Positions 16,388 through 23,447 of a stretch of 54,015 nt of DNA are shown in pieces. Every line of letters starts with the position of its first letter. The first letter of the stretch is position 1. The notes beneath the pieces were generated by a model. That model searched no databases and had not been told where the DNA came from. It saw nothing but the letters and a program-made list of their open reading frames with translations. Where the stretch lies: positions 1-54,015 of IMG/VR virus record IMGVR_UViG_3300037247_000257, one strand, 5' to 3'. Source of the DNA: a virus. Position numbers and translations under genes: made by a program.

Positions 16388-16590
16388 ATAATACAGAGTG
16401 TTCTTTATACCGTTAAACTCTTACAAACATTCTCAATGCGTGGAAGTGAGCACGGTTTTCACTTACTAAGGCAAACCCGTTCGCTACCACACTCCTTCAC
16501 TATATACCGTCGCTTCATTCCATAGCAGCTTACCTTTATCACAGCGCTATAATAAAGACCACAGTATAATCCACTTAGCCGGCACTTCCG
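16388..16590 (-). other. Spacer between tRNA-Gln and tRNA-Thr, structured
   Basis: About 200 nt with no tRNA. On the minus strand ACGG(G)TTT...AAACCGT forms a stem (about 16452-16481), and CTTTAT...ATAAAG forms another near 16530-16555. A 19-codon frame (16459-16518, MKRRYIVKECGSERVCLSK) is present but unsupported by coupling. It may be a processed spacer, an sRNA or a microprotein. Confidence 0.35.
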
Positions 16591-16662
16591 AGGTTCCACA
16601 CAGATTCGAACTGTGCTCTGCTGATTACAAGTCAGCTGCATCACCAACAATGCTTTGGAACC
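16591..16662 (-). tRNA. tRNA-Thr (UGU)
   Basis: Perfect acceptor GGTTCCA/TGGAACC. The anticodon stem GCTGA/TCAGC encloses loop CTTGTAA, anticodon TGT. The T-arm ACAG-TTCGAAT-CTGT is intact. No encoded CCA. Confidence 0.92.
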
Positions 16663-16667
16663 TTGTG

Positions 16668-16739
16668 GGTGTCTTCGGGATTCGAACCCTGCTATCCGGA
16701 AGCACAACCCGGCGTAGTCGCCCAGACTACTTAAGACAC
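16668..16739 (-). tRNA. tRNA-His (GUG), T-arm shortened
   Basis: Acceptor GTGTCTT/AAGACAC, anticodon stem CCGGG/TCCGG with loop TTGTGCT, anticodon GTG, and discriminator C as expected for His. Only four bases lie between the T-loop TTCGAAT and the acceptor 3' strand, so the T-stem is one pair short or the loop is six. The D-arm is an unusually long perfect stem. It may be functional with a non-standard elbow, or decaying. Confidence 0.7.
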
Positions 16740-16741
16740 AG

Positions 16742-16813
16742 TGGAGAGAGAGGGATTTGAACCCCCGACTCCCAGATTTTCAGTCTGATACTCTACCCCT
16801 GAGTTACCTCTCC
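16742..16813 (-). tRNA. tRNA-Phe (GAA)
   Basis: Acceptor GGAGAGG/TCTCTCC (one G-U), anticodon stem TCAGA/TCTGG with loop CTGAAAA (anticodon GAA), and T-loop TTCAAAT. It is 2 nt from tRNA-His, so the two are processed from one precursor. Confidence 0.9.
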
Positions 16814-16901
16814 ATGGCTCCAGAGATTTTAGATCTTTACTCCAGAACTGATCAGCTTTTACCCACACTCCTCGTGGGTCCTCACAACCAGCTAAGTCGT
16901 T

Positions 16902-16979
16902 GTCTAGGTGGCAAGATTCGAACTTGCGTGCTCGTCCTTCCAAGGGACGCGAGATAAACCGGACTCCTCTACACCTAGA
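16902..16979 (-). tRNA. tRNA-Pro (UGG)
   Basis: Acceptor TCTAGGT/ACCTAGA, anticodon stem CGTCC/GGACG with loop CTTGGAA (anticodon TGG), and T-arm GCAAG-TTCGAAT-CTTGC. It is the first tRNA of this group; a terminator-like hairpin ends a few bases upstream. Confidence 0.92.
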
Positions 16980-16981
16980 TA

Positions 16982-17019
16982 TAAAAAAAACCCTAAGCTC
17001 TTGGTGGAACTTAGGGTTT
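16982..17019 (-). terminator. Terminator-like hairpin directly 5' of tRNA-Pro
   Basis: Minus-strand AAACCCTAAG ... CTTAGGGTTT (10 bp, 12-nt loop) followed by a run of Ts. The T-run ends about 2 nt before the tRNA 5' end. It looks like an intrinsic terminator for the three barrel genes, yet leaves no room for a tRNA promoter. Confidence 0.8.
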
Positions 17020-17124
17020 AGTTAGTCAAAACAGCAGAAATCAATCACACACACCTAAGTTCCGTCCTATAAAGGTCGGTTGAAATGGCGTATTATGTTG
17101 TGCTATCTTGTTCATATGGTAAAC

Positions 17125-17349
17125 TTAGTCAAAGCTTTTTACTTTTGCAACCATATACTTGATATTATTACAAGAAACTCTTCTTTTGTAACCATTTATC
17201 ACATCTGTTGTGTGTGTTCTTATCATTAAGGTACCACAATCTGTCTGGTGTATTATTACACCATACTGCAAATAACCTGTGTTACTTACAAAGACTTTAT
17301 CTCCTACAAACAAGTCTTTACCGTTTATATCTGTTTCTGTTATTTTCAT
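17125..17349 (-). CDS. Small barrel-like protein A
   Basis: 74 residues. The core GKDLFVGDKVFVSNTGYLQYGVIIHQT looks like a five-strand SH3/KOW-type barrel, with a basic C-terminus (GYKRRVSCNN). It is coupled to the preceding gene by a 4-nt overlap. The opening VGDKV...YGVI pattern recurs in the two genes upstream, so the three may be diverged copies. Barrels of this type often bind nucleic acid or protein tails. Function unknown. Confidence 0.6.
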   Translation of the reverse strand: MKITETDINGKDLFVGDKVFVSNTGYLQYGVIIHQTDCGTLMIRTHTTDVINGYKRRVSCNNIKYMVAKVKSFD

Positions 17350-17570
17350 AATACCATGATCATTTTTTCAGAGTTACCGTTTTGAACCAGTCTCCATAAA
17401 CCTCTGTTACCATCAGGATCAATAAGAATATTACCGTTTTTGTATCTTCTTACAGTACCTGTCCAAATTCGATGTCCCCAATCACCGTAAGCAACTCTTG
17501 CTCCGACTTTAATTTTTTTTCCTTTTACGTCTAGATGTAATTCTGACTCCTCCATTTCTTGTAAGTGCAT
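17346..17570 (-). CDS. Small barrel-like protein B
   Basis: 74 residues, starting at 17570 or at the internal ATG 17555. The core KKIKVGARVAYGDWGHRIWTGTVRRYKNGNILIDPDG is a clear small beta-barrel pattern, like KOW/Tudor-type domains with an arginine pair. It overlaps the gene before it by 62 nt (47 with the shorter start) and the one after it by 4 nt. Its VGARVAYGD motif parallels CGDFVAYGG in protein C. Function unknown. Confidence 0.6.
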   Translation of the reverse strand: MHLQEMEESELHLDVKGKKIKVGARVAYGDWGHRIWTGTVRRYKNGNILIDPDGNRGLWRLVQNGNSEKMIMVL

Positions 17571-17694
17571 ATTGTTCTTTTACGTGTTTATGAAAAGCGG
17601 AATTTAATTCTTCTACAAAAGCATCGCCTCCGTAAGCAACAAAGTCTCCACACTGAACTTTGTTTAATCCATTTTTATCTCTTGTAACTTTCAT
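17509..17694 (-). CDS. Small barrel-like protein C beginning next to tRNA-Ser
   Basis: 61 residues. It starts with KVTRDKNGLNKVQCGDFVAYGG, has a helical centre and ends in a run of Arg/Lys (RITSRRKRKKN). Its ATG at 17694 lies one base after the discriminator of the tRNA-Ser gene. Cutting at the tRNA 3' end would therefore leave a nearly leaderless message. No other start is available in frame. Nucleic-acid binding is suggested by the basic tail. Confidence 0.55.
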   Translation of the reverse strand: MKVTRDKNGLNKVQCGDFVAYGGDAFVEELNSAFHKHVKEQYALTRNGGVRITSRRKRKKN

Positions 17695-17695
17695 G

Positions 17696-17781
17696 TAGAG
17701 AGACCGAGATTCGAACTCGGGGGCCCCAGAAGGACCACTCCCTTAGCAGGGGAGCGCAATCGACCGCTCTGCCATCTCTCT
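17696..17781 (-). tRNA. tRNA-Ser (GCU)
   Basis: Class II tRNA. Acceptor AGAGAGA/TCTCTCT, anticodon stem CTCCC/GGGAG with loop CTGCTAA (anticodon GCT), a long variable arm, and T-arm CCGAG-TTCGAAT-CTCGG. The discriminator reads A rather than the usual G. Confidence 0.9.
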
Positions 17782-18034
17782 AAGATACCGGTTCTCGTAC
17801 CGGCAAACGCTCTTTGATATGCTTAAGGCTATTATGACGTGGTTCGCACACACGCGTGTCGCACCTAAGCAGCATACCCTCATCTTCCTCCGAGTAGAGG
17901 TAAGTATATATCGCGACACTCTAAAGTTTCAGGTGGAAAGATTGTTACACCTTCAATTATTGACCGGTGAGAGACAAACTCCCGGTCACTCTTTCCTAAA
18001 GACGCCTCCTTGTCTGGCTGGGTCACCCCTACTG
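17782..18034 (-). other. Structured spacer between two tRNA-Ser genes
   Basis: About 250 nt with no tRNA and no coupled ORF. It holds at least three inverted repeats: CCGGTacgagaACCGG next to tRNA-Ser(GCU), a GCGACACGCGTGTGTGC element, and GACCGGGAG...CTC(A)CCGGTC near 17970-17995. It is more GC-rich than its surroundings. A rightward frame of 150 codons crosses two tRNA genes in antisense and is not credible. An unassigned small RNA is possible. Confidence 0.4.
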
Positions 18035-18120
18035 CAGAGGGACAGAGATTCGAACTCTGAACAGTGTTACCTGCTACTGGTTTTCAAGACCAGCTCCTCG
18101 TCCAACCACGGACTCCCTCT
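18035..18120 (-). tRNA. tRNA-Ser (UGA)
   Basis: Class II tRNA. Acceptor AGAGGGA/TCCCTCT with discriminator G (serine identity), anticodon stem CTGGT/ACCAG with loop CTTGAAA (anticodon TGA), a long variable arm, and T-arm CAGAG-TTCGAAT-CTCTG. Confidence 0.92.
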
Positions 18121-18210
18121 ATATGAGCAACATTTTATTTTACATCAGACTTGCTCACCGATAACTGATTTGTGCGTCGCCTGGGGCCAACTACACCAAC
18201 GCAGCGTATG

Positions 18211-18293
18211 TCCAGCCTTGAGGACTCGAACCTCGCCCCCGAAAGGCCCGGATTTACAGTCCGGGTGCTAGATCCAACTAGCTTTAAGTCTGG
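18211..18293 (-). tRNA. tRNA-Tyr (GUA)
   Basis: Class II-sized tRNA. Anticodon stem CCGGA/TCCGG with loop CTGTAAA (anticodon GTA), variable arm GGCCTTTCGGGGGC, and T-loop TTCGAGT. Acceptor CCAGACT/AGGCTGG has one A-G mismatch. It is the first gene of this tRNA group; a terminator-like hairpin lies just upstream. Confidence 0.88.
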
Positions 18294-18300
18294 ATAATAA

Positions 18301-18331
18301 AAAAACCCTCAACGTAAAACGAAGAGGGTTT
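18301..18331 (-). terminator. Terminator-like hairpin directly 5' of tRNA-Tyr
   Basis: Minus-strand AAACCCTC...GAGGGTTT (8 bp, 13-nt loop) is followed by a T-run that ends about 5 nt before the tRNA. It has the same geometry as the hairpin before tRNA-Pro. Confidence 0.8.
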
Positions 18332-18624
18332 CTGTAAGTTATTAGAAAAAGTTTATACAGTATCCTCTTGTCGGTGTTTCTCCGATTTCTTTGAATAACT
18401 ATATAGCTCTACTCTAATCATGTTGCTAAACTACAACTTGTGTTTCTATATTCCAAACTGTTTCTGACATTTTTCACATACCTCGGTTCTTACTTCTTCA
18501 TATATACCTTAACCCGAAAAAGATTCTAAATACTTTGAATTACTAGTTTATTAAACGTTCATAAAAGCTTTGTCATCAATACCCATGTCGGAAAAGGGGC
18601 TACTTCAATAATTAGGACTTATTA
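18332..18624 (-). other. Gene-poor stretch, possible decayed small gene
   Basis: About 290 nt between the SPFH operon and the tRNA-Tyr hairpin with no intact ORF. One minus-strand frame reads protein-like pieces interrupted by five stops, including a CEKCQKQFG zinc-ribbon-like piece near 18450-18490 and a basic final segment. Five stops in about 77 codons is near random expectation for AT-rich DNA, so a decayed gene is only a possibility. Confidence 0.25.
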
Positions 18625-18690
18625 CTAAGCGTCTTCACAGATAGCGAATATTATAGACAAGAAAATAACGCACAATACACCCAGTATCAT
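18625..18690 (-). CDS. 21-residue membrane microprotein
   Basis: The ATG at 18690 overlaps the preceding stop (ATGA). The peptide MILGVLCVIFLSIIFAICED plus a final Ala is almost entirely one membrane segment with an acidic end. The exact coupling and absence of rare codons support translation, but length prevents any family assignment. It is the last gene of the SPFH/NAD operon. Confidence 0.4.
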   Translation of the reverse strand: MILGVLCVIFLSIIFAICEDA

Positions 18691-18905
18691 AACTCACAGT
18701 GGATAGATCTGTCACCAGACGTACGTTTATTATACTTGTCATCTAACTTTTTTCTTTCTTCTTTTTCAAGACCTCCAAATAAAGTTGCAAAAGCATCTGC
18801 TTTTTTTTGGGATATCCTTGTTTGATAAGGTCCTTCTGCATAGTCGACTAAAGCAAAACCAAGAATGATACCTCCTAGTAATCCTAGAATAATTACAAGT
18901 ATCAT
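18687..18905 (-). CDS. Small membrane protein downstream of SPFH gene
   Basis: 72 residues. An N-terminal membrane segment (LVIILGLLGGIILGFALVDY) is followed by a charged soluble tail (KADAFATLFGGLEKEERKKLDDKYNK) with helical character. Its ATG overlaps the SPFH stop (ATGA), so the two are likely produced together and may be partners in the membrane. No family recognised. Confidence 0.6.
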   Translation of the reverse strand: MILVIILGLLGGIILGFALVDYAEGPYQTRISQKKADAFATLFGGLEKEERKKLDDKYNKRTSGDRSIHCEL

Positions 18906-20293
18906 TTCTTGTTCTTAATAGCGTCTAAGATAAGAAGCTGCATAGGATCTCCGCTTTTGCTACCAGAACCACCACCAATGTAAGTAGTAGGTAACTTAAG
19001 TTTAGATAATGCTTCAGCTTTAGCTACTTCAGCATCTAACTGCATCTTAAGCTTAACTTCAGGAGTAATACCCGCGATAACTTTCTTCTTAATCTCATAA
19101 GCTTCAGCATCAGCTTTTACTCTTTTCTTCTCAGCATTAATTTTCTCAGTTTCTAAAGCTATCAAAGCTAACTCTTTATTAGACTTTTCTTCTTGAACTT
19201 TAGTCTCTTTAGCAATCAAGATAGATACAGCAGCTTTCTCTTGTTTAGATCTTTCTGCTTCCTTATCTCTCTCACCTTCAGCTCTGATACGTTGTTGCTC
19301 CATCTTAGCAGTCTCGATCTTTTGCTGTTGCATTTGACGCTTAGCAGATTCGTCTTTCTGTTTGTTAAGTCTTGCCTGGTAGCCAGGGTCCATTTTAACT
19401 TGATCAACGATAACACTAGTTACTATAATACCATTTTCAGTAATCTCATGTGGAATTCTGATAGGTACACCGTTTTTAGTGATTTTCTCTACTACATATC
19501 TTACAGAGATATCTTTAATCTTTCTTTTAACTTTAGTATCCGTGATATCTGAAGTATAAGTAGTATCTCTATATTCATTCTTACGAACTTTATAAGTACC
19601 GTCTGTAAGTTGTTCATCAAACGCTTGTCTAAAAGACTGAGCATCACCCGAGATGTAATCTTGAGCGGAGAACATATAACCAGTTTGGATAGCTTGCTCA
19701 CGTACAGTTGGTAATAAAGTTTGGTGAACTAAGTTTTCCATAGTTCTAAACTTCACAGCCATTTTAATGAACTTCTCAGGATCCTTTGGTAGTTCAAACT
19801 TCGATGTAAGCGACATGTCAGCAGTTACTTGGTCAACAAAACGAATAGGAATCGGCTTCATAGCCCCTTCTACTTCGTCACTGATTTCACCGTAAGATGC
19901 TTTAACATCGATGTATTTCTGCCATTCTTGCACTTTAACAAAAGGTCCTACGTAATGATAACCTTCGTCCATTATAGCACTTTTAGAACCACCTGGTTTG
20001 ATAATCAAATACTGGTACCCAGCTTCACCATACATTAAAGTGTTACTAATGAAGAATAGACCAAAACTAATCAACAACATAACAACTCCTTTTTTCCAAC
20101 CAGCTATCGCTAGTAAAATAGCAGGAGATGCTTCAACCGCTACTTTCTTAGTTATTTTCTGCTCCTTCCATCTGTCCCACTCTTCAACTTCCTTAACCTC
20201 TGTCTTTTCTTGCAGCGATAAGAAACTAGTACCAATAGCTACAGCACCTAGTATTAGCAAGATTATTCCTGCGAGTATAATTAAACCAATCAT
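18902..20293 (-). CDS. SPFH (stomatin/prohibitin/flotillin) membrane protein
   Basis: 463 residues. It has two hydrophobic segments (about 1-24 and 69-90), then an SPFH-type domain (about 90-300, with VKVQEWQKYIDVKASYGE and an EKFIKMAVKFRTMENLVHQT region). A long Ala/Glu/Lys/Gln coiled coil follows (about 305-430), ending with a Gly/Ser-rich tail. SPFH proteins form membrane rings or microdomains and often scaffold or restrain membrane proteases. It is flanked by small membrane proteins and a HAD phosphatase, and lies in the same operon as the NAD-salvage genes. Its phage role is not established. Confidence 0.8.
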   Translation of the reverse strand: MIGLIILAGIILLILGAVAIGTSFLSLQEKTEVKEVEEWDRWKEQKITKKVAVEASPAILLAIAGWKKGVVMLLISFGLFFISNTLMYGEAGYQYLIIKPGGSKSAIMDEGYHYVGPFVKVQEWQKYIDVKASYGEISDEVEGAMKPIPIRFVDQVTADMSLTSKFELPKDPEKFIKMAVKFRTMENLVHQTLLPTVREQAIQTGYMFSAQDYISGDAQSFRQAFDEQLTDGTYKVRKNEYRDTTYTSDITDTKVKRKIKDISVRYVVEKITKNGVPIRIPHEITENGIIVTSVIVDQVKMDPGYQARLNKQKDESAKRQMQQQKIETAKMEQQRIRAEGERDKEAERSKQEKAAVSILIAKETKVQEEKSNKELALIALETEKINAEKKRVKADAEAYEIKKKVIAGITPEVKLKMQLDAEVAKAEALSKLKLPTTYIGGGSGSKSGDPMQLLILDAIKNKK

Positions 20294-20715
20294 TTGTTCT
20301 TTTCTTTAAAGTAATTTAATAATTCAACCCAATCACGGTCTGGGTCAAAACCGGCTTTATCGTCTAGCAAGACGTTGAAATAAGGCTTTTTATCAAAGTT
20401 CTGAAACTCATTGTTCTCAAGGCCCATACTAATCTGTACAAGACGCCAAGGCGTCATAGCTATATCACAAGACATAAAGTATTCTAAGTAGAACGCTTTC
20501 GCTTCTTGTGGACTACAAGTATACATGTACATCATAATATTAGGATTCTTACTCATTAACTGTAAAGTTTCTTTTGCTTTCGCGTAAAAACCTGTAGACA
20601 GTTGAGTTGAGTAAGTGGGTTCGAAAACAGTGCCATGGAGATCCACGGCAACTGCTATCTTATCCCATCCTCGGTGTTTCATCAAATCAAAAGCTTTGTC
20701 AAACACTTGTATCAT
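20290..20715 (-). CDS. HAD-like phosphatase/nucleotidase
   Basis: 141 residues. AVAVDLHGTVFEP (about 21-33) is a HAD motif I with the second Asp replaced by His (D-L-H-G-T). MMYMYTCSP (about 61-69) serves as motif II, and NVLLDDKAGFDPDRDW (about 113-128) provides the acidic motif IV. D-x-H-G-T is an uncommon variant, so activity may differ. It lies between nadV and the SPFH gene with 4-nt overlaps, which suggests action on a nucleotide or phosphosugar of the same pathway, or on a protein phosphate. Confidence 0.65.
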   Translation of the reverse strand: MIQVFDKAFDLMKHRGWDKIAVAVDLHGTVFEPTYSTQLSTGFYAKAKETLQLMSKNPNIMMYMYTCSPQEAKAFYLEYFMSCDIAMTPWRLVQISMGLENNEFQNFDKKPYFNVLLDDKAGFDPDRDWVELLNYFKEKNK

Positions 20716-22127
20716 AACTTTGCTCTGTTAATTATGTTAGGCCATACTGGCGCAGACATGATTTTACCATTTTCAAAGACTACTTCTAAGACAGATTCAG
20801 CACCAGGAGCACTATTCTGTACTGTTCTGAAACCTTCTTGAGAACGTTCTAACGCAAGGAAGCCAAGTTTACTCTTCTTAAAAGAAGCATGTTTGTCCCC
20901 ATTACCATCAATTTCTGTTGGAGCTTTGAATACATCTTTCCATTCACCGTTAACACAGATGGCAGAACACTTAAACGCGAACTTCTGTGTATCTCGATTG
21001 ACTTTCTGCAGTAAAGCGCCACCCATCCCAAAGGCTAGGTTCTCTGTACTGTATCCAATCATGTTTATGTACTCAAGAGTCTCTCTCAGACTATCATAGT
21101 TCATACCGTCTCCTTGGATAACTCTTATCTTAGGATTCAAGATCTTGTAACCATTAACAACTTCACCACCAAATACCTTCCATAATTCAGAAAGTACTAC
21201 TTGCAATGTCATCTTAATGTCACCAGAATCAGGTCTAACTACTAAAACACCGTCTCTCGAAATAATCTCAGTTTTCAATGACGCCCAGTGTGTTCTACAC
21301 GCTTCTTGTATATCATAAGAATCTGAAACACAAGCTACTAATCCTGTTGGGTATTTTTCGAGCATGTTGCGATAAGCATCCACCTCATTTTGTTTTCCCC
21401 ATGACGTAATAGTACTGTGTTCAGATGCCGGGATAGAATAAGAAGGCATCATTGATGTTTTGTAGTATTCGTGAATGAAAGGTATTGCTACCAATGTATC
21501 AGAACCTACAAAGTTGATTAAGTGAGCTGCCCCACCTAGTGCTGCAGTTTCTACACTACTTGCACCTCTAAAACCAAAGTCATGCATCTTAAAAGACAAA
21601 GCAGTCTCAAATTCAGCATGACTAGGATAGTCGGTTGTTTCTTTTAAACTTTTACTAATTAGCTTCTTGCACTCTCTACTTAATGTTGCCACTGTAGTAG
21701 GATACCATACTTGTAATAACAAAGTCTCTAAGAAGTTAGTTAACCAAAAACACTTAGGATCAGTGTTCATAACCGTCATTAAGACGTTACTTACACCTAC
21801 AACAGTACCTTCTGGCACAGCTTCTATACGAACTGGTAATCTTCCACCGTGGTTTTCTACAATATGCATCCAACCTTCAATGTTAAATGTCCCCTTGCCC
21901 ATATGCGAGTCTACTATAGTTGACGCATGTAATACATCAGCTTTAGTAATTCTGTAACCTTCTAAATACTGTTTAAGTATATAGTGCAAACCAAAGAATA
22001 CTGTTTCTTCAAACTTTCCTCCTCGGCTCTCTAAGTATGAATAAACATACTCTGTACCTTCAGGGTACTGTCTTGCATGTGACTGCTTATAAGAGTCAGT
22101 CAACAACATGATATTATTGTTCCACAT
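20712..22127 (-). CDS. nadV: Nicotinamide phosphoribosyltransferase
   Basis: 471 residues, matching NAMPT/NadV. The N-terminal LLTDSYKQSHARQYPEGTEY (8-27), the MHDFGFRGASS block (181-191) and SEHSTITSWGK with catalytic His237 are all typical, as are LVACVSDSYDI and LVVRPDSGD. It joins nicotinamide to PRPP to give NMN. The next gene upstream (NadM-Nudix) turns NMN into NAD+, so the pair can refill NAD+ in infected cells, including after depletion by NADase defence systems. It overlaps the NadM gene by 14 nt. Confidence 0.95.
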   Translation of the reverse strand: MWNNNIMLLTDSYKQSHARQYPEGTEYVYSYLESRGGKFEETVFFGLHYILKQYLEGYRITKADVLHASTIVDSHMGKGTFNIEGWMHIVENHGGRLPVRIEAVPEGTVVGVSNVLMTVMNTDPKCFWLTNFLETLLLQVWYPTTVATLSRECKKLISKSLKETTDYPSHAEFETALSFKMHDFGFRGASSVETAALGGAAHLINFVGSDTLVAIPFIHEYYKTSMMPSYSIPASEHSTITSWGKQNEVDAYRNMLEKYPTGLVACVSDSYDIQEACRTHWASLKTEIISRDGVLVVRPDSGDIKMTLQVVLSELWKVFGGEVVNGYKILNPKIRVIQGDGMNYDSLRETLEYINMIGYSTENLAFGMGGALLQKVNRDTQKFAFKCSAICVNGEWKDVFKAPTEIDGNGDKHASFKKSKLGFLALERSQEGFRTVQNSAPGAESVLEVVFENGKIMSAPVWPNIINRAKL

Positions 22128-23079
22128 AATTCTTGATTATTTGTTTGTGATCATCTAAAATCTCCAAAGTACCAGCACGTAATTTATGCAAGCTTATCCA
22201 AGCTACTTCTTCTAAATCATCTCCAGCTTTTATATTACCTTGACACCACTTTAAGATAAATACTGTTGTAAACACTGCGTCTTTAGAACCACGATACCTA
22301 CGATCATTTAACTTTCTTGTCTCAAAATACGTAGGGTACTCTAAGTGTTCAAAGTCTAGTCCTGTTTCTTCATATACTTCTCTAACAACAGCATCTTCAA
22401 AAGACTTGTCAGATAAATCAACATGGCCACCAGGTAATCTCCACTGCTTTTCACCATGTTTACGTCCCATAAGAATGTAACTTACACCATTTTTACGCTT
22501 AGTTACAATAGCATCTACTGTTGGGTAAATGTTACCGTAAGGCTTAAACGTTTGAGCAGCAACTTGTCCAGCACGAAACCATTTGGCTTGTTCAGTAGTA
22601 CTTGGTGTTGGAGGATACTTTCTAATTTTAGTCGCTGATACATTAGGTAATGATTCTATTTCAGAAAACTTAAACTTTCCTGAGTAATATTTATTAAAAG
22701 AATCTCTACCTCCCATCAACGTTATATCAGTTGTATCAGGCACAAGAGTCATTCTCTTATGCATGTCAACAGTATCATCTAAACTCTTAGACCAAAGTTC
22801 ATCTGAAAATGGTATATCTTTCAACTCACCTACTACTACAGTAATATCAGTTCTGTTATGCCATTGTTCATTAAACAACCATTGTTCTATCATAGCCTTG
22901 CGACTACGTAGTGGTAAAGGATGTACCGATGTTGGATTATCACTAGTATAACCTACAAGAATTACACACATCACTTGGGCACGCTCTATAGCTAATCTAA
23001 TTAACTTTTCGTGCCCTTCGTGTAAGTAAGGTGTCTGAAACCTACCTACAACTACCGTAATATCATTTACTTCCGACAT
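22114..23079 (-). CDS. nadM: Bifunctional NMN adenylyltransferase / Nudix hydrolase
   Basis: 321 residues. The N-terminal nucleotidylyltransferase has GRFQTPYLHEGH (12-23) with the HxGH ATP site and an ISATKIR-like VSATKIRK segment (about 147-154). The C-terminal Nudix domain has LPGGHVDLSDKSFEDAVVRE with EETGL following (about 215-241). The first Nudix Glu appears to be Lys, while the catalytic REVYEE is kept. It makes NAD+ from NMN; the Nudix domain may hydrolyse ADP-ribose-type compounds. It overlaps both neighbours, giving a compact NAD-salvage cassette. Confidence 0.92.
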   Translation of the reverse strand: MSEVNDITVVVGRFQTPYLHEGHEKLIRLAIERAQVMCVILVGYTSDNPTSVHPLPLRSRKAMIEQWLFNEQWHNRTDITVVVGELKDIPFSDELWSKSLDDTVDMHKRMTLVPDTTDITLMGGRDSFNKYYSGKFKFSEIESLPNVSATKIRKYPPTPSTTEQAKWFRAGQVAAQTFKPYGNIYPTVDAIVTKRKNGVSYILMGRKHGEKQWRLPGGHVDLSDKSFEDAVVREVYEETGLDFEHLEYPTYFETRKLNDRRYRGSKDAVFTTVFILKWCQGNIKAGDDLEEVAWISLHKLRAGTLEILDDHKQIIKNYVEQ

Positions 23080-23447
23080 ATGTTAAGAACTGTAGCTGTG
23101 GTAATACCATATTTTGTAGCTAACTCTTTAGTAGTCATCTTTTTAGAATCTTTCCTTAAAGCTTCTTTAGTCGTAGCACTCAAGTGTATATGCTTTTTTC
23201 TGGTTTTTACAACAACTACTACCTTTTTCTTTTTCTTTTCTTTCTTTACCTTTTTGTAAACATCTATATCCCCTGATAATGATTTAAGAATACTTTTCAT
23301 GTCTACATCAACTTCTTGTAAAGCCTTTATCACCCCACTTCTTATCAGATGAAAATCTGATAATAACTTTATAGCTGGTGCTATTGTAGACGGATGGGTA
23401 GTCATTCCTCTAGGAATTCTAACTATAGGATTAATTCTCTTTTTCAT
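23067..23447 (-). CDS. HTH DNA-binding protein with lysine-rich linker
   Basis: 126 residues. The N-terminal half is helical, then a striking lysine block (KKVKKEKKKKKVVVVVKTRK, about 65-84). The C-terminus MTTKELATKYGITTATVLNI (about 104-123) is a helix-turn-helix of the resolvase/Xre-like kind. It overlaps the NadM gene by 13 nt and the preceding gene by 4 nt. It may regulate this operon or bind phage DNA. The specific target is unknown. Confidence 0.6.
   Translation of the reverse strand: MKKRINPIVRIPRGMTTHPSTIAPAIKLLSDFHLIRSGVIKALQEVDVDMKSILKSLSGDIDVYKKVKKEKKKKKVVVVVKTRKKHIHLSATTKEALRKDSKKMTTKELATKYGITTATVLNICRK

Noticed and set aside
16814-16901. Additional tRNA between tRNA-Phe and tRNA-Pro
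   Set aside because: It contains a repeated TCTGGAG but no cloverleaf or T-loop.
16459-16957. Open frames on both strands over tRNA-Thr, -His, -Phe and -Pro
   Set aside because: They coincide with clear tRNA genes and have Cys/Arg/Trp-rich products typical of antisense or tRNA shadows.
17819-18271. Rightward 150-codon open frame across the tRNA array
   Set aside because: It reads through tRNA-Ser(UGA) and most of tRNA-Tyr in antisense and its composition is unlike phage proteins here.
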